From RGIG1927 sp045546275 (GTDB lineage: Bacteria > Bacillota > Clostridia > UMGS1883): a stretch of DNA of 64,000 bases. The notes beneath the pieces are model-generated. The model saw only the letters and a program-made list of their open reading frames with translations, did no database searches and was not told the origin of the DNA. This document shows positions 15,896 through 24,726 of the stretch, piece after piece (the first letter of the stretch is position 1; every line of letters begins with the position of its first letter). Made by a program: the position numbers and the translations under genes. Location of the stretch: NCBI GenBank assembly GCA_045546275.1, contig JAZQCM010000042.1, positions 1-64,000 on the forward strand, read 5' to 3'.

Positions 15896-17404
15896 TTATA
15901 CTAAATTGTGATTTCGGTTGTAAATATTTACAAGACGCTTAAAGTAGTTAATATTGATTTTATCCAGACTGTCCTGTGTAATGCGGAATGCCCAGTTGTT
16001 GTCGGCTTTTCCGGGGGTGTTCATTCTGGTGTCGGCACCAAAGCCGCACAAGTCCTGAATGGGAACAATTGCAATGGAAGCACTTGACTCAAAAAGTGTT
16101 CTGATAATTGCCTTAATGCAGGGCGCATCAAAACCGCCAATGCCCCAGTCGCCTTCAAAGCCGCAGTATGTACAAACTCTTTCACGTGTAGCGTTGTCCG
16201 CCTCCCAAAGGTAGCCTAAAATTGTATTGTTGTCGTGAGTGCCTGTGTAAGCCACGGTGGAGTGTGAATAATTGTAGGGCATGTGTGTGTTGTCGCCGTC
16301 GGAAAGGAATGCAAACTGCATTACGCCCATGCCGGGGAAGCCGGTTTCTTTAACAAGGTTTCTAACATCGTCATCAATGTCGCCCAAATCCTCCGCAATA
16401 ATGGGGGAAGAGGGGTATTTTTCGTTAAGTGCATTGAAAAAGTCCATTCCCGGTCCTTTAATCCACTTGCCCTTTGTAGCCTTTTCCCCTGCAGGCACGG
16501 ACCAATATGCACTGAATGCTCTGAAATGGTCAATTCTTACTGCATCGTAAAGGCTGAAGGAATAGCCTGCACGCTTTATCCACCATTTGTAGCCGTCCTT
16601 TTTCATTTCGTCCCAATCATAAAGTGGGTTGCCCCATAATTGACCCTCCTGAGAAAAATAATCCGGAGGCACACCTGCACAGCTACGAAGTGCACAGGTT
16701 TTTGTATCCAAAGAGAAAAGAGTGGGGTTTGCCCAAACATCGGCAGAGTCGTGAGCAAGGTAAATGGGCATATCACCAATAATTGAAACACCTAAAGCAT
16801 TAACAGCTTTTTTAAGTGCTTTGTACTGCTTCTGAAATTCATACTGAAGGAAAAGGGCAAAGTAATAATCATCAAAAAGCTCTTCCTTTGCTTTTTTAAC
16901 TGCCTTTTCATCTCTTCTTTTAATATCCTCGTCCCATTCCCACCAGGGCTTCAAATCGTAAGAATCTTTAAGTGCTGTGAAAAGTGCATAGTCGTCAAGG
17001 TCGGGATTTTCCTTTAAAAAGCTGTCAAGAACAGCTGAATTATCCTTTTTAAAGCGGTCGAAAGCCTTTTTAAAAAGGGGAAGACGAGTTTGTTTTAAAA
17101 ACTTGAAATCGCTGCTGTAAGGCTGAGATGCAACTGCGCTTTCAAGCTCCTCTTTGGTCAAAAGCTTTTCCTCAAAAAGAATTTCGGGGTCAATAAAGTA
17201 GGGGTTGCCTGCAAAAGCGCTGCAGCCTGCATAGGGTGAGTTATAGTCATCGGTAGGGCAAAGGGGAAGCATCTGCCATGCGTGAATATCCATGCTCTTT
17301 AAAAGCTCGGCAAACTTCACAGCCTCCTTACCAAAGGTGCCAATACCGTATTTTCCGGGTATTGAAGAAATGTGGCAAAGAACGCCACTTGTGCGGTTAA
17401 ACAT
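15896..17404 (-). CDS. malQ: 4-alpha-glucanotransferase (amylomaltase, GH77)
   Basis: This 502-residue GH77 enzyme transfers alpha-1,4-glucan segments between maltooligosaccharides and works in intracellular glycogen or maltodextrin turnover. The conserved start SGVLCHISSIPGKYGIGTFG is present. The nucleophile region is VRIDHFRAF, the acid/base region is IIAEDLGDI, and GTHDNNT is the third conserved block. Length matches the short bacterial type (about 500). The ATG follows GGAGG. It is the second gene after the DUF554 gene, with 14 bases between. Confidence 0.95.
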   Translation of the reverse strand: MFNRTSGVLCHISSIPGKYGIGTFGKEAVKFAELLKSMDIHAWQMLPLCPTDDYNSPYAGCSAFAGNPYFIDPEILFEEKLLTKEELESAVASQPYSSDFKFLKQTRLPLFKKAFDRFKKDNSAVLDSFLKENPDLDDYALFTALKDSYDLKPWWEWDEDIKRRDEKAVKKAKEELFDDYYFALFLQYEFQKQYKALKKAVNALGVSIIGDMPIYLAHDSADVWANPTLFSLDTKTCALRSCAGVPPDYFSQEGQLWGNPLYDWDEMKKDGYKWWIKRAGYSFSLYDAVRIDHFRAFSAYWSVPAGEKATKGKWIKGPGMDFFNALNEKYPSSPIIAEDLGDIDDDVRNLVKETGFPGMGVMQFAFLSDGDNTHMPYNYSHSTVAYTGTHDNNTILGYLWEADNATRERVCTYCGFEGDWGIGGFDAPCIKAIIRTLFESSASIAIVPIQDLCGFGADTRMNTPGKADNNWAFRITQDSLDKININYFKRLVNIYNRNHNLV

Positions 17405-17418
17405 TTTTCATTTTCCTC

Positions 17419-18159
17419 CTAAAAACCAAATACTGTTCTTATTATGTAATAAACAAATGGAATAAATATTGCAGGAAGCATGTTGCCAACCTTGAACTTT
17501 GGCTTGTAAACAAAGTTAAGACCAATTGCCATAATAAGAAGATTGCCTATAAATGACATCTGGCAAACAACTGTGTTTGTAAGGAAAGGTGCAACAATTG
17601 CCGCAAGAAGGGTGATTGAGCCCTGGTAAACAAAAAGTGAAAGGGCGCTTAACATTGTGCCGATACCTAAGGTTGATGCAAAGACCATTGCCATAATACC
17701 GTCCAAGATGCTTTTTGCATAAAGAATGTTGGGGTCGTGGCTGATGCCGTCGTTAAGTGAGCCTACAACCGCCATGCTGCCAACGCAAAAGAGTAGTGAT
17801 GCGGAAACAAAGCCCTGTGCAAAGGTTGAGTCGGAAGAGTTTTTTGCGAACTTTTCCTGAAAGAAAATTCCTAAATCGTCAAGGCGCTTTTCAATGTTTA
17901 TGAGTGTGCCCAAAAGTGTGCCTATAGCCATTGACAAAATCATCATAAGAGTAAATTCCGAAGAAAGGGTGTTGCCGGATACAAAAATGCTGTTTGTAAC
18001 AACGCCCGAAATGCCGATTGAAAAAACAGCCAGCCCTAAAGCAGACATAATGCCCTCACGAAGGTTATCGTTAATGAGCTTTTTAAAGAAAATGCCCAAA
18101 AGTGAACCCACAACAACTGTTAAAATGTTCACTATTGTGCCAATGCCTGTTATGTACAT
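17419..18159 (-). CDS. DUF554 family membrane protein
   Basis: This 246-residue integral membrane protein of the DUF554/YdfK family has about seven hydrophobic segments and the family opening GTIVNILTVVVGSLLGI. The motif DGIMAMVFASTLGIG lies centrally. Its function is not established. The ATG at 18159 follows AAGGTG, which rules out the 9-residue longer frame. It is first in a two-gene unit with malQ. Confidence 0.85.
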   Translation of the reverse strand: MYITGIGTIVNILTVVVGSLLGIFFKKLINDNLREGIMSALGLAVFSIGISGVVTNSIFVSGNTLSSEFTLMMILSMAIGTLLGTLINIEKRLDDLGIFFQEKFAKNSSDSTFAQGFVSASLLFCVGSMAVVGSLNDGISHDPNILYAKSILDGIMAMVFASTLGIGTMLSALSLFVYQGSITLLAAIVAPFLTNTVVCQMSFIGNLLIMAIGLNFVYKPKFKVGNMLPAIFIPFVYYIIRTVFGF

Positions 18160-18188
18160 GTTTTCACCTTCTAAAATAATATGCATTT

Positions 18189-18216
18189 ATTTTATCACAA
18201 AATGTTGAATTTTCAA
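18189..18216 (-). promoter_or_regulatory. Sigma-A promoter of the DUF554-malQ unit
   Basis: On the minus strand TTGAAA (18216-18211) and TAAAAT (18194-18189) have a 16-base spacer. It is divergent from the aro promoter 27 bases away. Confidence 0.6.
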
Positions 18217-18242
18217 GTTGTTTTTACAGTTTTACAAAAAAC

Positions 18243-18271
18243 TTGAAAATATAATACCATAGTGCTATAAT
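18243..18271 (+). promoter_or_regulatory. Sigma-A promoter of the aro-pheA operon
   Basis: TTGAAA (18243-18248) and a consensus TATAAT (18266-18271) are 17 bases apart, followed by a short leader to aroB at 18309. No T-box leader is visible. Confidence 0.75.
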
Positions 18272-18308
18272 ACTTCTAATATACATTTATACAGAAAAGA
18301 GTGGGAGC

Positions 18309-19352
18309 ATGTTGCACTTAGAAGTTAAAATACCTAAAAGAGAATATAAAATTCATATTGGAAAATCCCTTTTAAACGAGGCAAAGGATTTGTTTGCGCC
18401 CTTTGTAACAGGCAAAAAGGTGTGTGTTGTTTCCGACAGTAATGTTTTCCCTCTTTATGGCGAAAAAACCGTTGATATGATTAAAAATGCAGGCGGCGAT
18501 GTGTTCAGCCTGGTTGTTGAAGCAGGGGAAGAAGCTAAAAGCTTTAAAAACCTTGAATATTTGTGCCGTGAAATAATTAAAAGAGATTTTACCCGTAGTG
18601 ATGTTATTGTTGCATTGGGTGGCGGTGTTGTTGGTGATTTAACTGCCTTTTGTGCATCTGTTGTGCTCCGTGGCGTTAAGCTTATCCAAATCCCCACAAC
18701 CCTTTTGTCACAGGTTGATTCCTCCGTTGGCGGAAAAACTGCGGTGAACATTCCCGAGGGTAAAAACTTAGTGGGCACATTTTACCAGCCCAGCATGGTA
18801 ATTATTGATACCGACACATTAAAAACACTTCCCGAAAGAGAAATAAGCTGTGGTATGGCTGAAATTATAAAATACGGTGCAATCCGTGACGAAAGCCTTG
18901 CTGAAAAGCTTTCTTCAGGCAATTTTGAAATTGAAGAGGTTATACATACCTGTTGTGCAATCAAAGCACAAATTGTTGAAAATGATGAACTTGACAAGGG
19001 CGAACGAATGCTGCTTAATTTCGGCCACACATTAGGTCATGCAGTTGAAAATTACATGGGCTATGGTGTATTGTCCCATGGTGCTGCAGTTGCAATAGGC
19101 ATGTGTGTTATAACAAAGTGGAGCGAAGAAAAAGGCATTACAAAAAAGGGCACCTATGAAAAAATAAAGGCACTTTGTGAAAAGTACAATTTGCCCACAC
19201 ACATTGACAACATGGACAAAATGACTCATGCTGCAATGCACGACAAAAAGCGAAGCGGCAGTAAAATAAATTTAGTGCTTGTAAAAAGCATGGGCGAAAG
19301 CTACACCGAAAAGGTGGAGGTTTCCATTCTTGATGAAATTGTAAAGGGATGA
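18309..19352 (+). CDS. aroB: 3-dehydroquinate synthase
   Basis: This 347-residue NAD+- and metal-dependent enzyme converts DAHP to 3-dehydroquinate, the second shikimate-pathway step. Key motifs are ALGGGVVGDLTAF, PTTLLSQVDSSVGGKTAVN and the metal-binding region LLNFGHTLGHAVE. Length is typical. The ATG has GTGGGAG upstream. It is first of four clustered aromatic biosynthesis genes, and aroA begins 5 bases after its stop. Confidence 0.96.
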   Translation: MLHLEVKIPKREYKIHIGKSLLNEAKDLFAPFVTGKKVCVVSDSNVFPLYGEKTVDMIKNAGGDVFSLVVEAGEEAKSFKNLEYLCREIIKRDFTRSDVIVALGGGVVGDLTAFCASVVLRGVKLIQIPTTLLSQVDSSVGGKTAVNIPEGKNLVGTFYQPSMVIIDTDTLKTLPEREISCGMAEIIKYGAIRDESLAEKLSSGNFEIEEVIHTCCAIKAQIVENDELDKGERMLLNFGHTLGHAVENYMGYGVLSHGAAVAIGMCVITKWSEEKGITKKGTYEKIKALCEKYNLPTHIDNMDKMTHAAMHDKKRSGSKINLVLVKSMGESYTEKVEVSILDEIVKG

Positions 19353-19357
19353 TTTGA

Positions 19358-20545
19358 GTGGACATTAAAATAACACCGAATAAGCTTTGTGGCTTAATGG
19401 AAATACCTCCGTCAAAAAGCTACAGTCACCGTGGACTTATATGTGCATTTTTAGGTGGCGGCAAAGCCTATGGTGTAGGTGAAAACGAAGACACTAAGGC
19501 AACTGTGAGCTGTTTAAATTCAATAAAAGAAAAAAAGCCTCTTTTTGCAAATGAGTCAGGGTCAACACTACGCTTTATGATTCCCCTTGCTCTTGCAATA
19601 AACTCCTTTGTTGAAATATCGGGAAGTACAAGGCTTATGGAAAGACCTCTCGATGACTATTTTAAAATATTTGAAAAAATGGGCATTGAGTATTCCCTTC
19701 AAGGCACAACCCTTAAAGCAAAAGGGCAGTTAAAGGGCGGAACATATTCTCTCCGTGGGGACGTTTCCAGCCAGTTTATAACAGGTCTTTTGCTTGCGCT
19801 TCCTCTTTTGAAGGAGGACAGCGAAATTGTGATTACAACACGCCTTGAAAGCAAAGCCTATGTTGACATGACAATTGACGTTCAGCGAAAATTCGGTATT
19901 GAAATTGAAGAAACCGAAAAAGGCTACAAAATTAAAGGCAATCAGGCGTATAAAAAGAGCGATTACGTAGTTGAGGGTGATTTTTCACAGGCGGCGTTTT
20001 TCCTTGCTATGGGAAATGTTACACTTTCAGGTCTTAATGAAGACTCTCTCCAGGGCGATAGGGAAATTGTAAACGTGTATAAAAATATGGGCATGGAAAT
20101 TTCCTTTTCTGACGGTGTGTACAAAACGAACGGCAAGACAAGAAAAAACATTGAAGTGGATGTTTCGCAAATTCCCGACTGTGTGCCTGTTTTAGCATGC
20201 GTTATGGCAGTAACCGAGGGTGAAGGCAAAATTACAAACGCCTCAAGGCTCAGGATAAAGGAAAGCGACAGGTTAAAAGCAATAACCGATGTGCTTACCA
20301 TTTTAGGGGCCGATATTACCGAGGGCGAGGATTATCTGGTGATAAAAGGCAAAAAAAATCTCACAGGTGGTGTGTGCCCATCCTACAACGACCACAGAAT
20401 TGCCATGGCACTTGCAACAGTTTCGCCCTATTGCACAGGCGAGGTTGTTATTAAAGGTGCGGAATGTGTGAAAAAGAGCATGCCCGATTTCTGGGAAAGA
20501 TTTAATAGATTGGGAGGAATTACAAATGAGCTCAATTTGGGGTAA
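19358..20545 (+). CDS. aroA: 3-phosphoshikimate 1-carboxyvinyltransferase (EPSP synthase)
   Basis: This 395-residue enzyme adds phosphoenolpyruvate to shikimate-3-phosphate. PPSKSYSHRGL near the start, NESGSTLRFMIPLAL and a C-terminal SYNDHRIAMAL are the family signatures. The start codon is GTG at 19358 (read as Met), with AAGGGATG straddling the aroB stop. At about 395 residues it is shorter than the 425-440 residues usual for EPSP synthases but keeps all motifs. Its last 20 bases overlap aroC. Confidence 0.95.
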   Translation: MDIKITPNKLCGLMEIPPSKSYSHRGLICAFLGGGKAYGVGENEDTKATVSCLNSIKEKKPLFANESGSTLRFMIPLALAINSFVEISGSTRLMERPLDDYFKIFEKMGIEYSLQGTTLKAKGQLKGGTYSLRGDVSSQFITGLLLALPLLKEDSEIVITTRLESKAYVDMTIDVQRKFGIEIEETEKGYKIKGNQAYKKSDYVVEGDFSQAAFFLAMGNVTLSGLNEDSLQGDREIVNVYKNMGMEISFSDGVYKTNGKTRKNIEVDVSQIPDCVPVLACVMAVTEGEGKITNASRLRIKESDRLKAITDVLTILGADITEGEDYLVIKGKKNLTGGVCPSYNDHRIAMALATVSPYCTGEVVIKGAECVKKSMPDFWERFNRLGGITNELNLG

Positions 20546-21614
20546 CAGCATAAAGCTTTCGGTTTTCGGCGAAAGTCACTCAAGGGCAATCGGCGGTGTT
20601 ATTGACAATTTGCCAAGCGGTATTGAAATTGACATGGAGGAAATTGCCTTTGAATTAAAAAGGCGTATGACAGGCTCCTCGGCACTTGCAACTGCAAGAA
20701 AAGAGCCCGACATTCCCGAAATTTTGTCAGGTGTTGTAAACGGAAAAACAACAGGAACACCTCTTGCGTTTGTAATTTACAACTCCGACCAGCATTCTAA
20801 TGACTACGACAACTTAAAAACAACAGCACGTCCCTCTCATGCGGACTACACAGGCTTTTTACGCTATAATGGCTTTAACGACCACCGTGGAGGCGGTCAC
20901 TTTTCGGGAAGATTAACAGCACCCATTGTTTTTGCAGGTGCTGTGGCAAAGTGTGCATTAAAGCAAAAGGGTATTTACACCGTTTCAAGAATAAAGAGTA
21001 TTATGGATATTGAAGATGCTCCCATGGATTTGAATTTAATGACCATGGAGAAGGCAGACGAAATGAAAAACCTTATCATCCCCACCATTGACAAAAATGC
21101 GGCAAAAAAAATGGAGGAGAGGGTTTTAAGCTTAAAGGCAGAGCTTGACAGCGCAGGCGGTGTGATTGAATGTGCAATCATGAACATGGGAAAAGGCATA
21201 GGCAATCCCATATTCGATGCCTTTGAATCCAGATTGGCTTCCCTTATTTTTTCAGTGCCTGCAGTTAAAGGACTGGAGTTTGGCGAAGGCTTCAATGTTA
21301 CAAAATTAACCGGCAGTCAGGCAAACGATTCCCTCTACACTGACGGCGAAAATATTTACACAAAAACAAACCACGACGGCGGTATTAACGGCGGTATTAC
21401 AAACGGCATGCCAATTGTTTTCCGCACAGCAATAAAGCCCACAGCGTCCATATCCCGTGAGCAGGACAGCGTTAATTTTGTGGAAAAAACAAACGAAAAG
21501 CTTGTTATTAAAGGCAGACACGATGCCTGCATATGCGTGAGAGCCGTAAGCGTGATTGACGCTTGTGCCGCACTTTGCGCATTTGACTACCTTGTTGAAG
21601 CTAAAAAATTTTAA
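20526..21614 (+). CDS. aroC: Chorismate synthase
   Basis: This 362-residue enzyme removes phosphate from EPSP to give chorismate and needs reduced FMN. Signatures are FGESHSRAIGGVIDNLPSG, RPSHADYTGFLRY, and GGINGGITNGMPI. The ATG lies inside the 3' end of aroA, with GGGAGGAATT upstream, so the two are translationally linked. Confidence 0.96.
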   Translation: MSSIWGNSIKLSVFGESHSRAIGGVIDNLPSGIEIDMEEIAFELKRRMTGSSALATARKEPDIPEILSGVVNGKTTGTPLAFVIYNSDQHSNDYDNLKTTARPSHADYTGFLRYNGFNDHRGGGHFSGRLTAPIVFAGAVAKCALKQKGIYTVSRIKSIMDIEDAPMDLNLMTMEKADEMKNLIIPTIDKNAAKKMEERVLSLKAELDSAGGVIECAIMNMGKGIGNPIFDAFESRLASLIFSVPAVKGLEFGEGFNVTKLTGSQANDSLYTDGENIYTKTNHDGGINGGITNGMPIVFRTAIKPTASISREQDSVNFVEKTNEKLVIKGRHDACICVRAVSVIDACAALCAFDYLVEAKKF

Positions 21615-21626
21615 AGGTGATAAAAA

Positions 21627-22724
21627 ATGGAAAATCTTGAATATTACAGAGCACAAATAGACAAAATAGATACACAGCTTATTTCTTTGATGGAGCAAAG
21701 AATGGAGGTTGCAAAAAACATTGGTCAGGTAAAGCTTAAAAACGGCTTGCAGGTGCTGGACGAAAAAAGAGAAAAGCAGGTGCTTTTAAGCCGAATGGAA
21801 AAGGTTACCGTGCCTGAATACGAGCAGGTTATTGAGCAGTTTTTTGTTAAGGTAATGGAGCTTTCACGCTCTGTTCAGCAAAAGCTTATCGATTCTCACG
21901 AAATGAAAAAAACTCTCACCGGAAAAGCCGCATTTCAAGGGGTTGACGGTGGTTATGGCTCAATTGCCGCATCAAAGGTTTTCGGAGAAAATATTTACAA
22001 CGTAAAAACCTTTGAAAACGTGTTTGAAGAGGTTGAAAACGGCAATGCCGATTACGGTGTACTTCCTTTGGAAAACTCTACCACAGGCAGTATAACCGAC
22101 GTTGTGGACCTTCTCACAAAGTACGATGTGTTCATAGTTGGTGAAACCTCAATAAAGGTTGAACACAGCCTCCTTGCAAAAAAGGGAGCCGTACTTTCCG
22201 ACATACAAGAGGTTTATTCTCATGAGCAGGGCTTTTTCCAGTGCAAGGAATACTTAAAGGATAAGGATTGGACCCTTACAAGTGTGGTTAATACTGCAGT
22301 TGGTGCAAAAGCTGTTTCCGAAAGTGATGACATACATAAAGCGGCAATTGCATCAAAAAGAGCTGCAAAGCTCTACAACCTTGACATTTTACAGGAAGCA
22401 ATAAATTCCGGCAAGGAAAATTCCACAAGGTTTATGATTATTGCAAAAAATCCTGTGGTTGGTGAAGGGTGTACAAAGGCGGCTGTGGCGTTCATGGTAC
22501 CTCACGTGTCGGGCTCTCTTGTTTCAGCTCTTCAGATTTTTGCAGAAAGTAATGTTAATCTGGTAAAACTTGAATCACGACCTGTTATTGACCGCATTGG
22601 TGAATACTTGTTTTTTGCCGAAATTGAAGGAAATATTAACGATGACAATATGAAAAACGCCTTAAATAAGTTGAAAAAGTATGCTACAGGTTATAAATAT
22701 TTAGGAAGTTTCAAAAAAATATAA
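21627..22724 (+). CDS. pheA: Bifunctional chorismate mutase / prephenate dehydratase (P-protein)
   Basis: This 365-residue protein makes phenylpyruvate from chorismate in two steps. An AroQ-type chorismate mutase covers about residues 1-85 (RAQIDKIDTQLISLMEQR). Prephenate dehydratase covers about 105-280 (GVDGGYGSIAASKVFG, LPLENSTTGSITDVVDLL, and the ENSTRFMIIAK region). A C-terminal ACT domain (SALQIFAESNVNLVKLESRP) should give phenylalanine feedback control. It closes the aroB-aroA-aroC-pheA operon. No aroK, aroE, aroF or tyrA lies here. Confidence 0.95.
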   Translation: MENLEYYRAQIDKIDTQLISLMEQRMEVAKNIGQVKLKNGLQVLDEKREKQVLLSRMEKVTVPEYEQVIEQFFVKVMELSRSVQQKLIDSHEMKKTLTGKAAFQGVDGGYGSIAASKVFGENIYNVKTFENVFEEVENGNADYGVLPLENSTTGSITDVVDLLTKYDVFIVGETSIKVEHSLLAKKGAVLSDIQEVYSHEQGFFQCKEYLKDKDWTLTSVVNTAVGAKAVSESDDIHKAAIASKRAAKLYNLDILQEAINSGKENSTRFMIIAKNPVVGEGCTKAAVAFMVPHVSGSLVSALQIFAESNVNLVKLESRPVIDRIGEYLFFAEIEGNINDDNMKNALNKLKKYATGYKYLGSFKKI

Positions 22725-22790
22725 ATTGTCGCAAAAAAACCTTGCTTTTTAATATATAATATGCTATGATTATAAATTTAAAATTTGTAT

Positions 22791-22819
22791 TTGACAAAAT
22801 TTTAAAAAAGTGGTACAAT
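22791..22819 (+). promoter_or_regulatory. Consensus sigma-A promoter of the CarD-family gene
   Basis: Perfect TTGACA (22791-22796) and TACAAT (22814-22819) are 17 bases apart, about 40 bases before the start codon. Confidence 0.85.
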
Positions 22820-22858
22820 TATAGTGTTCAATAATGCGGTAGGAGGGTGTGAATTTTT

Positions 22859-23362
22859 ATGTACAGCGTAGGCGACAGTATCGTTTATCCCTTGCATGGT
22901 GCAGGTGTAATTGAGGCTATTGAAGAGCGCGAATTCGACGGAATCGTGCACTGTTACTACGCCATGAGAATTCCCCTTGGTGACATGAAGGTTCTTATCC
23001 CTGTTGAAGGCATTGAAAAAATCGGTGTGAGAGATATTATCAGCCCTGAGGATGCCGACAAGGTTATTGAGGATTTTAAAACAGCCGAAAGCGACATGAA
23101 CCGCAACTGGAACAAGCGTTTCCGTGAAAACATGGTTAAAATTAAAAGCGGTAACATCCGCGAGGTTTCCTTGGTTGTAAAAAGTCTCATGCTTCGCGAT
23201 AAAGAAAAAGGTCTTTCCACACAGGAAAGAAAAATGCTTGCAAATGCAAAGCAAATATTGATAAGTGAAATTGTTATATCCAAAAACGTAACATATGAGG
23301 AAGTTGAAAAAGAACTTTCTGATATTGTTAAAGCCGAAATGCAGAAAACGCAGGAAGAATGA
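22859..23362 (+). CDS. CarD/CdnL-family transcription regulator
   Basis: This 167-residue protein has an N-terminal CarD/TRCF RNA-polymerase-interacting domain (residues 1-60, GDSIVYPLHGAGVIEAIE) and a helical DNA-binding C-terminal domain. Members bind the RNA polymerase beta subunit and stabilise open promoter complexes, often at rRNA promoters. Length is that of CdnL. The ATG has GGAGGGTG upstream. It has its own consensus promoter and is followed by a terminator-like hairpin before ispD. Confidence 0.9.
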   Translation: MYSVGDSIVYPLHGAGVIEAIEEREFDGIVHCYYAMRIPLGDMKVLIPVEGIEKIGVRDIISPEDADKVIEDFKTAESDMNRNWNKRFRENMVKIKSGNIREVSLVVKSLMLRDKEKGLSTQERKMLANAKQILISEIVISKNVTYEEVEKELSDIVKAEMQKTQEE

Positions 23363-23399
23363 ATAATCTCTGACGGCTTTCGTGAAAGATGATGTTTGG

Positions 23400-23428
23400 T
23401 GCGACCGTCTTGTACGGTCGCATTTTTA
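23400..23428 (+). terminator. Terminator after the CarD-family gene
   Basis: The stem GCGACCGT with ACGGTCGC (23401-23408 with 23414-23421) is extended by a T-A pair. It has a 5-base loop and TTTTTATT after it. Confidence 0.75.
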
Positions 23429-23450
23429 TTATAAAGAAAGGTGTGGTAAT

Positions 23451-24149
23451 ATGCTTAACAATAAAATGTTTACTGTAATTATTTTGTCTGCCGGCAAATC
23501 AACCCGAATGGGCTACAATAAAATGCTCATTAAAATCGGCAACAAAACCGTTTTTGAAAGAACGGTTGAAGCCTTTGAAAATTGTGATGTAATTGATGAA
23601 ATTGTAATTGTTGCCCCCTCTGACAGTGTGCAGGACTATCTTAATCTTATTAAAGAAAATAAATACAGCAAGGTTATGCGCGTTGTTGAAGGCGGCAAAA
23701 CAAGGCAGGAAAGCGTTAAAAACGGTCTTGGCTGTGTGTCGGAGGAATGCGACTACATAGCAGTGCATGACGGCGCAAGACCACTTATTGAAAACGAGTC
23801 CATAGTAAGTGTGTGTAGTTCTGCAATTGAGTGTGGTGGCGCAGTTGTTGGGGTAAAGAGTGTTGACACATTAAAGGGTGTGGACGAAAACGGAATGATT
23901 GTTTCCACAATTGACCGCGAAACAACTGTGCAGGTAAGAACACCTCAGGTTTTTAAAAAGGACATTTTGCTCTCAGCTCACAAAAAAGCTTTGGAAGATA
24001 ATTTTGAAGGCACGGACGAATGTATGCTTGTTGAAAGATTGGGTTACCCAATCAAAACCGTTATTACAGGAAAAAACAACATAAAGCTTACCCATCCTGA
24101 GGATGTGCTTTATATGACAGGCGTTTTAAGAGAGAAGGGATTATTATGA
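23451..24149 (+). CDS. ispD: 2-C-methyl-D-erythritol 4-phosphate cytidylyltransferase
   Basis: This 232-residue enzyme activates MEP with CTP in the non-mevalonate isoprenoid pathway. The nucleotidyltransferase opening ILSAGKSTRMG, the block VHDGARPLI and the QTPQVF-like element VRTPQVFKKD identify it. The ATG at 23451 has AAAGGTG upstream. The open frame 23 codons further up runs through the preceding terminator. It overlaps ispF by 4 bases. Confidence 0.95.
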   Translation: MLNNKMFTVIILSAGKSTRMGYNKMLIKIGNKTVFERTVEAFENCDVIDEIVIVAPSDSVQDYLNLIKENKYSKVMRVVEGGKTRQESVKNGLGCVSEECDYIAVHDGARPLIENESIVSVCSSAIECGGAVVGVKSVDTLKGVDENGMIVSTIDRETTVQVRTPQVFKKDILLSAHKKALEDNFEGTDECMLVERLGYPIKTVITGKNNIKLTHPEDVLYMTGVLREKGLL

Positions 24150-24619
24150 TGCGAGTTGGTATAGGCTGTGACACTCACAGGCTGGTTGAAGGGCGAAAGC
24201 TTATTTTAGGCGGTGTTGAAATTGAGCACGACAAGGGCTTACTTGGTCATTCCGATGCGGATGCACTTATTCATGCGGTAATTGATGCTCTTTTGGGGGC
24301 TGCAGGCGAGGGCGATATAGGAACACTTTTTCCCGATACCGACATGAAATACAAGGATATTTCCTCAATGGTACTTTTAGAGGAAGCGGGAAGGCGTGTT
24401 TCCCAAAAAGGCTTTACCATTGAAAATATTGACACAATAATAATTGCCCAAAAGCCTAAAATGGCACCCTATAAGGAAAAAATGGCACAAACCATGGCAA
24501 GTGCTCTTAACATTGACAGCGACAGAATTAATGTGAAAGCAAAAACCAACGAAAAAATGGGATTTACTGGCAGAGAAGAAGGTATTGAAACAAGAGCCGT
24601 GGCACTTCTGACAAAATAA
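24146..24619 (+). CDS. ispF: 2-C-methyl-D-erythritol 2,4-cyclodiphosphate synthase
   Basis: This 157-residue metal-dependent enzyme cyclises CDP-ME 2-phosphate in the MEP pathway. Motifs are GIGCDTHRLVEGR (metal ligands D and H), the GHSDADALIHAVIDALLGA block and TNEKMGFTGREEGIE. The start overlaps the ispD stop as ATGA. A second ATG directly follows and could equally be used. ispD and ispF form a pair, as in many Firmicutes. Confidence 0.96.
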   Translation: MMRVGIGCDTHRLVEGRKLILGGVEIEHDKGLLGHSDADALIHAVIDALLGAAGEGDIGTLFPDTDMKYKDISSMVLLEEAGRRVSQKGFTIENIDTIIIAQKPKMAPYKEKMAQTMASALNIDSDRINVKAKTNEKMGFTGREEGIETRAVALLTK

Positions 24620-24677
24620 GGCTTAACAAAATGTTCATTTTTGCTTGGCAAAATTAATACATTAAATTGATATTCTT

Positions 24678-24706
24678 AAGGCGAGGGGAGTTGAACCCCT
24701 CGCCTT
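24678..24706. terminator. GC-rich hairpin after ispF
   Basis: A perfect 11-bp stem (AAGGCGAGGGG with CCCCTCGCCTT) has a 7-base loop. No T tract follows on the plus strand, only TATAAAAAGG leading to the next ribosome site. It could end ispDF transcription weakly or act as leader structure for the next gene. Confidence 0.5.
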
Positions 24707-24726
24707 ATAAAAAGGAGGGAACCGGT

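Noticed and set aside
24678..24706. tRNA gene on the minus strand
   Set aside because: Only a T-arm-like hairpin is present. No acceptor, D or anticodon arm can be drawn around it.
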